Of a stretch of DNA of 64,000 bases, positions 35,388-43,402 are shown piece by piece. Source of the stretch: JBBQXK01 sp052387255 (GTDB taxonomy: Bacteria > Pseudomonadota > Alphaproteobacteria > Rhodobacterales > Rhodobacteraceae); contig JBQTJI010000005.1 in assembly GCA_052387255.1 (NCBI GenBank), positions 110,978 through 174,977 on the forward strand. Direction: 5' to 3'. The notes under the pieces were generated by a model, which made no database searches, was not told the DNA's origin, and saw nothing but the letters and a program-made list of their open reading frames with translations. Numbering within the stretch: the first letter of the stretch is position 1; each line of letters begins with the position of its first letter. The position numbers and the translations under genes are program-made.

Positions 35388-36470
35388 ATGCAGAACATCC
35401 GGGCCGAGGTACACCTGGCGACGCGCGACCTGGCCGCCGACATCGGGTTCTTCACAAGGAAGCTGGGCCTGCGGATGGACCGCATCTTTCCGGCGGACGA
35501 TCCGCGCGTGGCGGTGTTCAGCGGTCACGGCCTGCGCGTGCGGCTGGAGCAGGGGGAGGGACCGGCGGGGACCCTGGGCATCCTGGCCGATGATCCGGTG
35601 CTGATCGCCGGGGGGGCGACCGAGCTGACCGCGCCCGGCGGCACGCGGGTGGTGATCGGGGCGCTTGATCCGGCCCTGGTATTGCCGCCCACGGAACATG
35701 CCTTTGTCGTGCGCCGTCTGGCGGACCAGGCCCCCTGGGTGATCGGGCGGGCGGGGATGCACTATCGCGACCTTGTGCCCAGCCGCCTGGGGGGCGCGAT
35801 GATCGCCAGCCACATCCGCATTCCCGACGGCGGGCCGGTGCCCGACATGGTGCATTACCACAAGGTCGGGTTCCAGCTGATCTTCTGCGTGCGGGGCTGG
35901 GTGGATGTGGTGTACGAGGATCAGGGTCCGCCGATCCGGCTGGGGAAGGGCGACTGCTTCATCCAGCCGCCCGAGATCCGGCACCGCGTGCTGCATGCGT
36001 CTGACGGGATCGAGGTGATCGAGATCGGGGTTCCGGCCGAGCATGTGACCGAGATCGAACATGCCATGGCGCTGCCGACGCCGGAGCTGCGCCCGGATCG
36101 GGAATGGCAGGGGCAGCGGTTTGTCCACAACGTAGGGTCCACGGGGGTCTTCGCGCCGTTTCGCCTGCCGGGGTTTGCGGCGCGCGACACCACGATTGCC
36201 GCGAACACCGGGGGTGTCGCCTCGGTGATGGTGGCACGGCCCGACGGGTGGAAGACCGAGGTGACGCGCCACGACGCCGACATCCTGTTCACCTTCGTGA
36301 TGGCGGGCGGCATGGTGCTGGAGGGCGAGGGGCAGGATCCCGTGACCCTGTCAGAGGGGGATGCCTTCGTGATCCCGCCGGGGATGGCCACGCGCTATGC
36401 CGAAGCGACGGCGGATCTTGAGCTGCTGGAGGTCGGCCTGCCCGGCCGGTTTGCGACCGAGCAGGTGTAG
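35388..36470 (+). CDS. VOC (glyoxalase-like) - bicupin fusion protein
   Basis: A 360-residue protein. Residues 1-110 resemble a VOC/glyoxalase half-barrel (AEVHLATRDLAADIGFFTRKLGLRMDRIFPADDPRVAVFSGHGLRVRLE). Two cupin domains follow: the first near 165-225 (MVHYHKVGFQLIFCVRGWVDVVYEDQG...GDCFIQPPEIRHRVL) with a clear metal-site set, the second near 275-350 (FTFVMAGGMVLEGEG...GDAFVIPPGMATRY) where the metal histidines are largely missing. Bicupins of this type are often dioxygenases or sugar-binding enzymes; the actual activity is unknown. A TTGACT hexamer lies at 35304-35309, a possible -35 box. Not in an operon; divergent from maeB. Confidence 0.7.
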   Translation: MQNIRAEVHLATRDLAADIGFFTRKLGLRMDRIFPADDPRVAVFSGHGLRVRLEQGEGPAGTLGILADDPVLIAGGATELTAPGGTRVVIGALDPALVLPPTEHAFVVRRLADQAPWVIGRAGMHYRDLVPSRLGGAMIASHIRIPDGGPVPDMVHYHKVGFQLIFCVRGWVDVVYEDQGPPIRLGKGDCFIQPPEIRHRVLHASDGIEVIEIGVPAEHVTEIEHAMALPTPELRPDREWQGQRFVHNVGSTGVFAPFRLPGFAARDTTIAANTGGVASVMVARPDGWKTEVTRHDADILFTFVMAGGMVLEGEGQDPVTLSEGDAFVIPPGMATRYAEATADLELLEVGLPGRFATEQV

Positions 36471-36527
36471 GCAGCGCCGCAAGTGGTAGGCGGCTTTTGT
36501 GAATCCGTTTTGGCCCACCGGGTCCGG

Positions 36528-36599
36528 TCGCCCCGGCGCAGGCCGGGGCCCCGGTGTGTTGCGTGCTGCCTATCGGGGCCCCGGCCTGCGCCGGGGCGA
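36528..36599. repeat. Large palindromic intergenic repeat, copy B
   Basis: Perfect 26-bp arms (36528-36553 and 36574-36599) enclose a 20-nt loop. Each arm carries the self-complementary core CCCCGGCGCAGGCCGGGG. It shares arm core, loop length and the flanking CGATTGC with the copy at 24959-25038. It lies between the cupin gene and the frameshifted SRPBCC gene, after both stops, and could work as a bidirectional barrier. Confidence 0.75.
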
Positions 36600-36635
36600 T
36601 TGCGGGGGATGTGCCGGATCGACTGCCGGCCGCGC

Positions 36636-37074
36636 TTACAGCGGCGTCTTTTCCAGCGTGTCCATGATCCAGGTCCAGCCGCGGATATGGCCCTGGCGGC
36701 TGTCTTCGGAGGTGAACTTGACGTGGGTCAGGGTGACCATGGTGCCGTTGCCTTCGGGGACCAGGTCGATGGCGACGGTGCTGCCGGGGGCGGCGTGGCC
36801 GGGTTCCCAGGTAAAGGCGATGCGCCGGTGGGGCACGATTTCCAGATAGGTGCCGGCGTGCGGAATCTCACGGTCGCCCATCGTCATGGTCAGGCTGTAG
36901 CGCCCGCCGACGCGGGGGTCGGTTTCGGCGGCCTTGCAGCCCCCCCTCGGGGCCGGCGACCATGAACTGCACCAGTTTCCGGGGGTCGAGCCACGCGTTG
37001 AACACCCGTTCGGGCGCGGCGGGGATCAGCCGCGACACGGTCAGCGTCAGGTCAGTGTCCGTTGTGGTCGTCAT
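36636..37074 (-). pseudogene. SRPBCC (AHSA1-like) protein with a frameshift in a C7/G7 tract
   Basis: The N-terminal part (start 37074, RLIPAAPERVFNAWLDPRKLVQFMVAGPEGG) and the C-terminal part (SLTMTMGDREIPHAGTYLEIVPHRRIAFTWEPGH...TLEKTPL) belong to one AHSA1/START-like protein but lie in different frames. The break falls in a run of seven C on the plus strand at 36940-36946; removing one base restores a continuous 145-residue protein with the bridging segment KAAETDPRVGGRY. So it is either a recent knock-out, a phase-variable homopolymer, or a sequencing error. The start overlaps the ArsR gene by 23 bp, the usual ArsR-SRPBCC pair in which this protein binds a small hydrophobic ligand. Confidence 0.8.
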
Positions 37075-37441
37075 CGTCGGTCTCCTTGACCAGCAGGGTT
37101 TCCAGCGCCTCGAGCCGCAGGTCCCAGATCAGGCGCAGATCGCGGAACCAGGTGTCGATGACCGACAGCCGATCCATCCGCGCCTCGATCAGATGCTCGC
37201 GCCAGGCGGTGCGGCGGCTGACCAGCCCGGCGCCTTCCAGCACCTTGATGTGCTTCGACACGGCGTTGAGGCTGATGTCGAAGTGGTCGGCCAGATCGGT
37301 CACGCGGGTGGCCCCGTGCTGCGCCAGCAGCGTCAGGATCGCCCGCCGTGTCGGATCGGACGCGGCCTTGAGGATGTCGGTCAGGGACGAGTCGGTCAGG
37401 GACGAGTCGGGCAGGGACGAATCGGTGTCTTGTTCAACCAT
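37052..37441 (-). CDS. ArsR-family (metal-independent) winged-helix regulator
   Basis: A 129-residue repressor. LKAASDPTRRAILTLLAQHGATRVTDLADHFDISLNAVSKHIKVLEGAGLVSRR is the winged-helix domain; no cysteine or histidine metal site is apparent, as in the SRPBCC-linked subgroup. The N-terminus is lengthened by a tandem 15-bp repeat (37377-37421, three units) coding for repeated T/PDSSL. The ATG at 37441 sits inside a dyad (37434-37449) that recurs at 37472-37487, implying autorepression. The gene overlaps the SRPBCC start by 23 bp. Confidence 0.88.
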   Translation of the reverse strand: MVEQDTDSSLPDSSLTDSSLTDILKAASDPTRRAILTLLAQHGATRVTDLADHFDISLNAVSKHIKVLEGAGLVSRRTAWREHLIEARMDRLSVIDTWFRDLRLIWDLRLEALETLLVKETDDDDHNGH

Positions 37442-37487
37442 ATGGGTGAATAACCTGCCTGCTCGCTTCAGTCAACCATATGGATGA
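37434..37487. promoter_or_regulatory. Paired dyad operators for the ArsR gene
   Basis: Two near-identical 16-bp near-palindromes, TCAACCATATGGGTGA (37434-37449) and TCAACCATATGGATGA (37472-37487), are centred 38 bp apart. The first covers the ArsR start codon, the second lies upstream in the region facing the cdd gene. Repeated dyads at a repressor's own promoter are the expected autoregulatory sites, and they may also influence the divergent salvage operon starting at 37550. Confidence 0.65.
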
Positions 37488-37549
37488 ATGACGGGACCTT
37501 GCATCGCTGCGCCGCCCGCCCCACACTTGGGTGACCCGAGGAGATGACC

Positions 37550-37942
37550 ATGGACCTGCTAGCCGCCGCCACTGCCGTCCGCCTGAACGCCCACGCGCCC
37601 TATTCGCGTTTCAAGGTGGGGGCGGCGCTGCGCAGCACGTCCGGTGCGCTGCATGTCGGCTGCAACGTGGAAAACGTGGCCTACCCCGAGGGCACCTGCG
37701 CCGAGGCGGGGGCGATTGCGGCCATGGTGGCGGCAGGCGACACCGCGATTGCCGAGATCCTGGTGATCGCCGACAGCCCGGCCCCGGTGCCGCCCTGCGG
37801 CGGGTGCCGCCAGAAGATCGCCGAATTTGCCGCGCCGGACGTGCAGGTGACGCTGTGCACGACCGACGGGCAGCGCCGCGCGGTGACGGTGGCCGACCTG
37901 TTGCCGGGCGTGTTCTCCGCCGCGCACATGTCGCGGGTCTGA
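37550..37942 (+). CDS. cdd: Cytidine deaminase
   Basis: A 130-residue homotetrameric-type CDA, converting cytidine and deoxycytidine to (deoxy)uridine. Motifs are YSRFKVGAAL at the N-terminus, the zinc and proton-shuttle site GTCAEAGAI (Cys-Ala-Glu) and the second zinc site PCGGCRQ. Start at 37550 because GAGGAG lies six bases upstream; the ATG at 37544 directly abuts that ribosome site. Its stop overlaps the deoA start (TGATG), opening the cdd-deoA-deoB-add-upp salvage operon. Confidence 0.95.
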   Translation: MDLLAAATAVRLNAHAPYSRFKVGAALRSTSGALHVGCNVENVAYPEGTCAEAGAIAAMVAAGDTAIAEILVIADSPAPVPPCGGCRQKIAEFAAPDVQVTLCTTDGQRRAVTVADLLPGVFSAAHMSRV

Positions 37943-39249
37943 TGGACGCCCGCAGCATCATCGACACGCTGCGCCGGGGCGGCAGGCCTGCCTCGGCAGA
38001 GCTGGAGTGGTTCGCGCGGGGGCTGGTCTCGGGCGTGGTGACCGACGCGCAGGCGGGGGCCTTTGCCATGGTGGTCTGCCTGAACGGTCTGGGTGACGCG
38101 GGCCGCGTGGCGCTGACCCGCGCGATGCGCGACACGGGGCGCGTGATGGAATGGGCCCTGGCCGGGCCGGTCATCGACAAGCATTCGACCGGGGGCGTGG
38201 GCGACTGCGTGTCGCTGGTGCTGGCCCCGGCACTGGCGGCCTGCGGGGCCTATGTGCCGATGGTGTCGGGGCGGGGGCTGGGGCACACCGGGGGCACGCT
38301 GGACAAGCTGGAGGCGATCCCCGGTTTCCGCACTGCGATGAACGAGGAGGCCCTGCGCGCGCAGGTGGCCGAGGTGGGCTGTGCCATCGTCGCCGCATCC
38401 GCCGAGATCGCCCCCGCCGACCGCCGCCTGTACGCGATCCGCGATGTCACCGGCACGGTCGCCTCGGTCGACCTGATCACGGCCTCGATCCTGTCGAAAA
38501 AGCTGGCGGCGGGCCTCGAGGCGCTGGTGCTGGACGTCAAGTGCGGCTCGGGCGCGTTCATGAAGACGGCAGAGGAGGCGCGGGTGCTGGCCCGCGCGCT
38601 GGTCGCCACGGCGCAGGGGGCGGGCTGCATGACGGCGGCGCTGATCACCGACATGTCGCAGCCGCTGGCCACCGCCGTGGGCAACGCGCTGGAGGTGATC
38701 GAGGTGATGGAGACGCTGACCGGCACCTCGGTCAATGCCGCCCTTTGGGACGTGGCCTGTGCGCTGGGGGGCGAGGCGCTGGCGCTTGGCGGGATCGCCG
38801 CCGATCCGGCGGACGGCGCGGCGCGGATCGCGCAGGCGCTGGAATCGGGCGCGGCGGCCGAGGTGTTCGGCCGGATGGTGGCGGCGCAGGGGGGGCCGGG
38901 CGATTTCATCGACCGCTGGCCCGACCGCCTGCCTGCGGCCCCCGTGGTGGTCGAGGTGCCGTCGCTGCGGGCAGGCTTTGTCACTGCCATCGATGGCGAG
39001 GTGCTGGGCCAGGCTGCCGTGCGGCTGGGGGGGGGGCGCCTGCGCGACGGCGACCGGGTGAACCCCTCGGTCGGGCTGTCCGATCTGGCGGGGCTGGGCG
39101 AGGAGATTCCGGCCGGGCTGGCCCTGGCCATGGTGCATGCGGCGACCGATGCCGAGGCGCAGGCGGCGGTGGCGGCGGTGCAGGCGGCCTATGTGCTGTC
39201 CGATGCGGCCCCCGACGAGCCGCCCCTGATCCTGGAACGGCTGGGATGA
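37942..39249 (+). CDS. deoA: Thymidine phosphorylase
   Basis: A 435-residue pyrimidine-nucleoside phosphorylase, cleaving thymidine or deoxyuridine with phosphate to the base and 2-deoxyribose-1-phosphate. The family signature SGRGLGHTGGTLDKLEAIPGF lies near residues 110-130, phosphate-binding KHSTGGVGD near 79-87, and VLDVKCGSGAFMKT near 195. Full length for DeoA. Its end overlaps deoB by 4 bp. Confidence 0.96.
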   Translation: MDARSIIDTLRRGGRPASAELEWFARGLVSGVVTDAQAGAFAMVVCLNGLGDAGRVALTRAMRDTGRVMEWALAGPVIDKHSTGGVGDCVSLVLAPALAACGAYVPMVSGRGLGHTGGTLDKLEAIPGFRTAMNEEALRAQVAEVGCAIVAASAEIAPADRRLYAIRDVTGTVASVDLITASILSKKLAAGLEALVLDVKCGSGAFMKTAEEARVLARALVATAQGAGCMTAALITDMSQPLATAVGNALEVIEVMETLTGTSVNAALWDVACALGGEALALGGIAADPADGAARIAQALESGAAAEVFGRMVAAQGGPGDFIDRWPDRLPAAPVVVEVPSLRAGFVTAIDGEVLGQAAVRLGGGRLRDGDRVNPSVGLSDLAGLGEEIPAGLALAMVHAATDAEAQAAVAAVQAAYVLSDAAPDEPPLILERLG

Positions 39250-40406
39250 GCAGGGCTTTCCTGATCGTGATGGATTCAGTCGGCTGCGGCGGCGCGCCCG
39301 ATGCCGCCGATTTCGGCGATGCGGGGGCGAACACGCTGGCCCATATCGCACGGGAATGTGCGGCGGGGCGGGCGGATACGGGGCGTGAGGGGCCGCTGCG
39401 GATGCCGGTGCTGGACGCGCTTGGCCTGTCGGCGGCGGTGCGGCTGGCGTCCGGGGACGACATGCCGGGCATGGGGGCGCAGCCTTTGGGCCGGTGGGGG
39501 GCGGCCACGGAAGTGTCGCGCGGCAAGGACACGCCCTCGGGGCACTGGGAACTGGCGGGGCAGGTGGTGCCCTGGGACTGGACCTATTTCCCGGTGGCCG
39601 TCCCTGCCTTTCCCGACGCCCTGGTGGTGCGGGTCTGTGCCCTGGCGGGGACCGGGGGCATCCTTGGCAACTGCCACGCCTCGGGCGTGCCGATCATCGA
39701 GGAACTGGGGGCCGAGCATCTGCGGACCGGCTGGCCGATCTGCTATACATCTGCCGACTCTGTGTTCCAGATTGCGGCGCATGAGGGGGCGTTCGGGCTG
39801 GACCGGCTGCTGGCGCTGTGTGCGGCCATCGCCCCCGACCTGCATGCGATGCGGGTGGGGCGCGTGATAGCGCGGCCTTTCGACGGCCAGCCGGGGGCGT
39901 TCCGGCGTACCGCCAACCGGCACGACTATGCCATGGCCCCGCCGGGCCCGACGATCCTGGACCGGGTGCAGGCGGCGGGGCGGGCAACCCATGCCCTGGG
40001 CAAGATCGGCGACATCTTTTCGATGCAGGGGGTGGGGCGGCTGTGGAAGGGGGCGTCGGATGCTGCCCTTTCCGAACATCTGATGACGCTTGTGCGCGTC
40101 GCTGAACCGGGTTCCTTGACCTTTGCCAACTTCGTCGAGTTCGACAGCCTCTATGGCCACCGCCGCGATGTGGCAGGCTATGCCCGCGCGCTGGAATGGT
40201 TCGACGGCGTCGCAGGGGCGTTCCTGGCGCGGCTTGGCCCCGGCGATCTGGCGATCTTCACCGCCGACCATGGCAACGATCCGACCTGGGCGGGGACCGA
40301 ACACACGCGCGAACGGGTGCCGGTCTTGTGCAATGGCTCTGGCGAACTGGGGCTGATCGGGTTTACCGACGTGGCGGGGCTGGTCGCGGCCCATCTGGGG
40401 GTCTGA
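39246..40406 (+). CDS. deoB: Phosphopentomutase
   Basis: A 386-residue alkaline-phosphatase-superfamily mutase that interconverts (deoxy)ribose-1-phosphate and -5-phosphate, linking nucleoside cleavage to central metabolism. Metal-site segments are MDSVGCGGAPDAADFGDAGANTL (start), GKDTPSGHWE (the phosphorylated Thr) and FTADHGNDPTWAGTEHTRE near the C-terminus. The ATGA overlap with deoA shows coupling. No deoC aldolase follows in this operon. Confidence 0.96.
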   Translation: MSRAFLIVMDSVGCGGAPDAADFGDAGANTLAHIARECAAGRADTGREGPLRMPVLDALGLSAAVRLASGDDMPGMGAQPLGRWGAATEVSRGKDTPSGHWELAGQVVPWDWTYFPVAVPAFPDALVVRVCALAGTGGILGNCHASGVPIIEELGAEHLRTGWPICYTSADSVFQIAAHEGAFGLDRLLALCAAIAPDLHAMRVGRVIARPFDGQPGAFRRTANRHDYAMAPPGPTILDRVQAAGRATHALGKIGDIFSMQGVGRLWKGASDAALSEHLMTLVRVAEPGSLTFANFVEFDSLYGHRRDVAGYARALEWFDGVAGAFLARLGPGDLAIFTADHGNDPTWAGTEHTRERVPVLCNGSGELGLIGFTDVAGLVAAHLGV

Positions 40407-40407
40407 C

Positions 40408-41382
40408 ATGCTGCCGAAGATCGAGTTGCACCTGCATCTGGAAGGGGCCGCACCGCCCGCCTTCATCCGGGGGTTGGCGCGCGAGAAACATATCGACATC
40501 GGCGGCATCTTTGACGCGGACGGCGGCTATGCGATCACCGACTTCTGGCATTTCCTCAAGGTGTACGAGGCGGCAACCTCGGTGCTGACCACGCCCGAAG
40601 ATTATGCGCGGCTGGTCCGCGCCGTGCTGGAAGAGTCGCGGGCAAGTGGCGTTGTCTACAGCGAAACCTTCGTGTCACCGGATTTCTGCGGGGGGCGCGA
40701 TCTGGGCGCGTGGCGCGAGTATCTGCAGGCGATGCAGGAGGCCGCCGCCGTGGCAGAGGCCGAGGGCATCACCCTGCGGGGCGTCGTCACCTGCATCCGC
40801 CATTTCGGCCCCGACAAGGCGCGCCAGACCGCGCGCTGCGCAGCCGATACGGCGGGCGACTGGATCGTGGGATTCGGCATCGCGGGCGACGAAAAGGTGG
40901 GCAAGCCCAAGGACTTCACGTACGCCTTTGACATGGCGCGCGAGGCGGGATTGCACCTGACCGCCCATGCCGGCGAATGGGGCGGGCCCGACAGCGTGCG
41001 CGATGCCCTGTCGGCGCTGAAGCCGCAGCGCATCGGGCATGGGGTGCGGGCCATCGAGGATCTGGCGCTGGTCGACGAACTGGCCGAGACCGGCGTGGTG
41101 CTGGAGGTCTGTCCGGGGTCGAACGTGGCGCTTGGGCTGTACGACTGGCGCAGACACCCGATTGCGGAACTCGACCGGCGCGGCGTGAAGGTGACGGTGT
41201 CGACCGACGATCCGCCGTTCTTTGCCACCACGATGGAACGCGAATACGAAAACCTGCACCGCGCCTTCGACTGGGACGAGGGGCAGTTCCGGCGTCTGAA
41301 CGCGCAGGCGCTTGACGCGGCCTTCTGCGATGCCGATACGAAGGCGCGCATCCGCAAGCGGCTGGAGACAGGCGATGCTTGA
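40408..41382 (+). CDS. add: Adenosine deaminase
   Basis: A 324-residue amidohydrolase-fold enzyme deaminating adenosine and deoxyadenosine to (deoxy)inosine. Zinc ligands and catalytic residues are visible: LHLHLEGA at residues 7-14, HAGEWGGP (His and Glu, near 187), HGVRAIED (near 211) and STDDPPFF (Asp pair near 269). It follows deoB after 1 bp and overlaps upp by 8 bp. Confidence 0.93.
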   Translation: MLPKIELHLHLEGAAPPAFIRGLAREKHIDIGGIFDADGGYAITDFWHFLKVYEAATSVLTTPEDYARLVRAVLEESRASGVVYSETFVSPDFCGGRDLGAWREYLQAMQEAAAVAEAEGITLRGVVTCIRHFGPDKARQTARCAADTAGDWIVGFGIAGDEKVGKPKDFTYAFDMAREAGLHLTAHAGEWGGPDSVRDALSALKPQRIGHGVRAIEDLALVDELAETGVVLEVCPGSNVALGLYDWRRHPIAELDRRGVKVTVSTDDPPFFATTMEREYENLHRAFDWDEGQFRRLNAQALDAAFCDADTKARIRKRLETGDA

Positions 41383-42007
41383 CCACTTGACCGTCGTCAC
41401 CCACCCCCTGGTGCAGCACAAGCTGACACTGATGCGCGAGGCGGACACCTCGACCGCCAGCTTCCGCAAGCTGTTGCGCGAGATCAGCCTGCTTCTGGCC
41501 TATGAGGTGACGCGCGAGTTGCCGATGACGACCAAGCGGATCACCACGCCGCTGGAGGACATGGACGCGCCGGTGATCGAGGGCAAGAAGCTGGCGCTGG
41601 TGTCGATCCTGCGGGCGGGGAACGGATTGCTGGACGGCATCCTGGAGCTGGTGCCTGCGGCGCGCGTCGGGTTTGTCGGCCTGTACCGCGACCCGGCGAC
41701 GCTGCAGCCCGTGCAATACTACTGCAAGCTGCCGACGCAGATGGAGGACCGGCTGGCCATCGTGGTCGATCCGATGCTGGCCACCGGGAACTCATCGGCG
41801 GCGGCGGTGGACCTGGTCAAGGCGGCGGGCTGCCGACACATCCGCTTCCTGTGCCTGTTGGCGGCCCCCGAGGGCGTGGTGCGGATGAAGGCGGCGCACC
41901 CCGATGTGCCGATCGTCACGGCGGCGCTGGACAGCCACCTGAACGACCACGGATACATCGTTCCGGGCCTAGGGGATGCGGGTGACCGCATGTTCGGCAC
42001 AAAATAG
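41375..42007 (+). CDS. upp: Uracil phosphoribosyltransferase
   Basis: A 210-residue UPRT making UMP from uracil and PRPP. Features are HPLVQHKLTLMREADTST at the N-terminus, SILRAGNGLLDG (near 77), the PRPP loop VVDPMLATGNSSAAAVDLVK (near 129-148) and the uracil-binding C-terminus HGYIVPGLGDAGDRMFGT. Last gene of the five-gene operon, recycling the base released by DeoA. Full length. Confidence 0.96.
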   Translation: MLDHLTVVTHPLVQHKLTLMREADTSTASFRKLLREISLLLAYEVTRELPMTTKRITTPLEDMDAPVIEGKKLALVSILRAGNGLLDGILELVPAARVGFVGLYRDPATLQPVQYYCKLPTQMEDRLAIVVDPMLATGNSSAAAVDLVKAAGCRHIRFLCLLAAPEGVVRMKAAHPDVPIVTAALDSHLNDHGYIVPGLGDAGDRMFGTK

Positions 42008-42075
42008 GGCATTTGCCGCTTGCCTCGGACCACTTCCTGTTTCATCCTTGGCAACAGTTGCCTTGGGGGTACGGG

Positions 42076-43383
42076 ATGCTGTTGAAAGTGCTGGCCTTTG
42101 CCGGAATCGCCGTGGTTTCTGCGGCGCAAGGTGCCGTGGCGCAGGACCTTCGGGGTCCGCGCGAGGTTCCGGGGCCGGGATATGTCGGCCAGCAGTATGT
42201 GGACAGCGCCGGCTGCGTGTTCCTGCGGGCGGGCATCAACGGACGCGTGACCTGGGTGGCACGGGTCGACCGGCAGCGGCGGCAGTTGTGCGGATACCCG
42301 TCCAGCCGCGGGACCAGCGTTGCCGCCGCCCCGCCGGTTGCGTCCCCCGCCCCCGCCCCCGTGGTCGCCGCGCGCCGTCCGGTGCCCGAGGCGCTTGGCG
42401 GACCGATCGACACGGTGGCCAGCCTGGCCACCCCGCCCCGCATCGGCCCTGCTGCGGCACGTCCCGTCGCCGCACCGGCCCCCGCACCGGCCCCCGTCGC
42501 GGCCCCGCAGCGCCCGGTCGTCACCGGCACGCCCGGTTGTCCGGCGGCTGCCCCCTATGGCGAGCGGCGGGTGCTGCCCGACGGTCGGCTGGCCCTGCTG
42601 TGCGGGCGCGACCCGGTGCGCCTGGCCGCCTTTGTCGCGCGCGTGACCCAAGGTCCGGCCCGCGCCGCCGCGCCCGAGGTCACGCAGGTGGCCGCCGCCC
42701 CGGCCGCGCTGCCCTATGGCGCTTCGGGCGTGGCGACGGGTGGCCGCGTGGTCTGTCCGGCGGCGTCGCCCGTGGCGCAGGTGTTCCCGCTGCGCGGTGG
42801 CGGCTCGACCGTGCTGTGCACCAGCGGCGCGGGCGGCATCGACATGGCGGTGGCGGCGGTGACGCGCGGCGGGCAGGCCTATGTCCCGGTGATCCCGCGC
42901 GGCTATGTCGCGGCCTGGGATGACGACCGGCTGAACCCGCGGCGCGGTGTCGGCACCGCCGAGGGCCAGATGGCGCAGGACCAGGTCTGGACCCGCGAGG
43001 TTCCGGCCCGGCTGGTGTCCGAGACGGGCAAGGGCAAGGCGCGGGTGGTGGTGTCGGCCAGCAATGCGCCGGTGGCGAAGCCGCGCGTCACGACCTCGAC
43101 CAGCACCGCGCCGGTGCAGAAGCAGCGGCAGGTTGCCGTTGCCGGGGCGGGCGGAGGGGCGCGGCTGTTCGTTCAGGTGGGCAGCTTCGGCGTGCCGTCG
43201 AACGCCGATGGGGCGCGCGCGCGCCTGTCGGGACTGGGGCTGCCAGTGGCCGGGGGCCGGGGCTCGATCAAGGGCAAGCCGGTGCAGGTGGTCTATGCCG
43301 GGCCCTTCGGATCGGTGGCACAGGCGCAGGCGGCGCTGTCTGCCGCCCGCCGGGCCGGATTCGGCGACGCCTTCATCCGCTGA
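42076..43383 (+). CDS. Secreted SPOR-domain protein
   Basis: A 435-residue protein with a signal peptide (MLLKVLAFAGIAVVSAAQGAVAQ). The middle is a long Ala/Pro-rich linker interrupted by cysteine-bearing modules of similar sequence (CVFLRAGINGRVTW...CGYP; CPAAAPYGERRVLPDGRLALLCG; CPAASPVAQVFPLRGGGSTVLCTSG). The last 80 residues (LFVQVGSFGVPSNADGARARLSGLGLPV...VVYAGPFGSVAQAQAALSAARRAGF) are a SPOR domain, which binds denuded septal peptidoglycan. It would act in the periplasm at the division site. Close downstream of upp but probably separately transcribed. Confidence 0.85.
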   Translation: MLLKVLAFAGIAVVSAAQGAVAQDLRGPREVPGPGYVGQQYVDSAGCVFLRAGINGRVTWVARVDRQRRQLCGYPSSRGTSVAAAPPVASPAPAPVVAARRPVPEALGGPIDTVASLATPPRIGPAAARPVAAPAPAPAPVAAPQRPVVTGTPGCPAAAPYGERRVLPDGRLALLCGRDPVRLAAFVARVTQGPARAAAPEVTQVAAAPAALPYGASGVATGGRVVCPAASPVAQVFPLRGGGSTVLCTSGAGGIDMAVAAVTRGGQAYVPVIPRGYVAAWDDDRLNPRRGVGTAEGQMAQDQVWTREVPARLVSETGKGKARVVVSASNAPVAKPRVTTSTSTAPVQKQRQVAVAGAGGGARLFVQVGSFGVPSNADGARARLSGLGLPVAGGRGSIKGKPVQVVYAGPFGSVAQAQAALSAARRAGFGDAFIR

Positions 43384-43402
43384 TTGTGCCGCCGGGCGGG
43401 GA

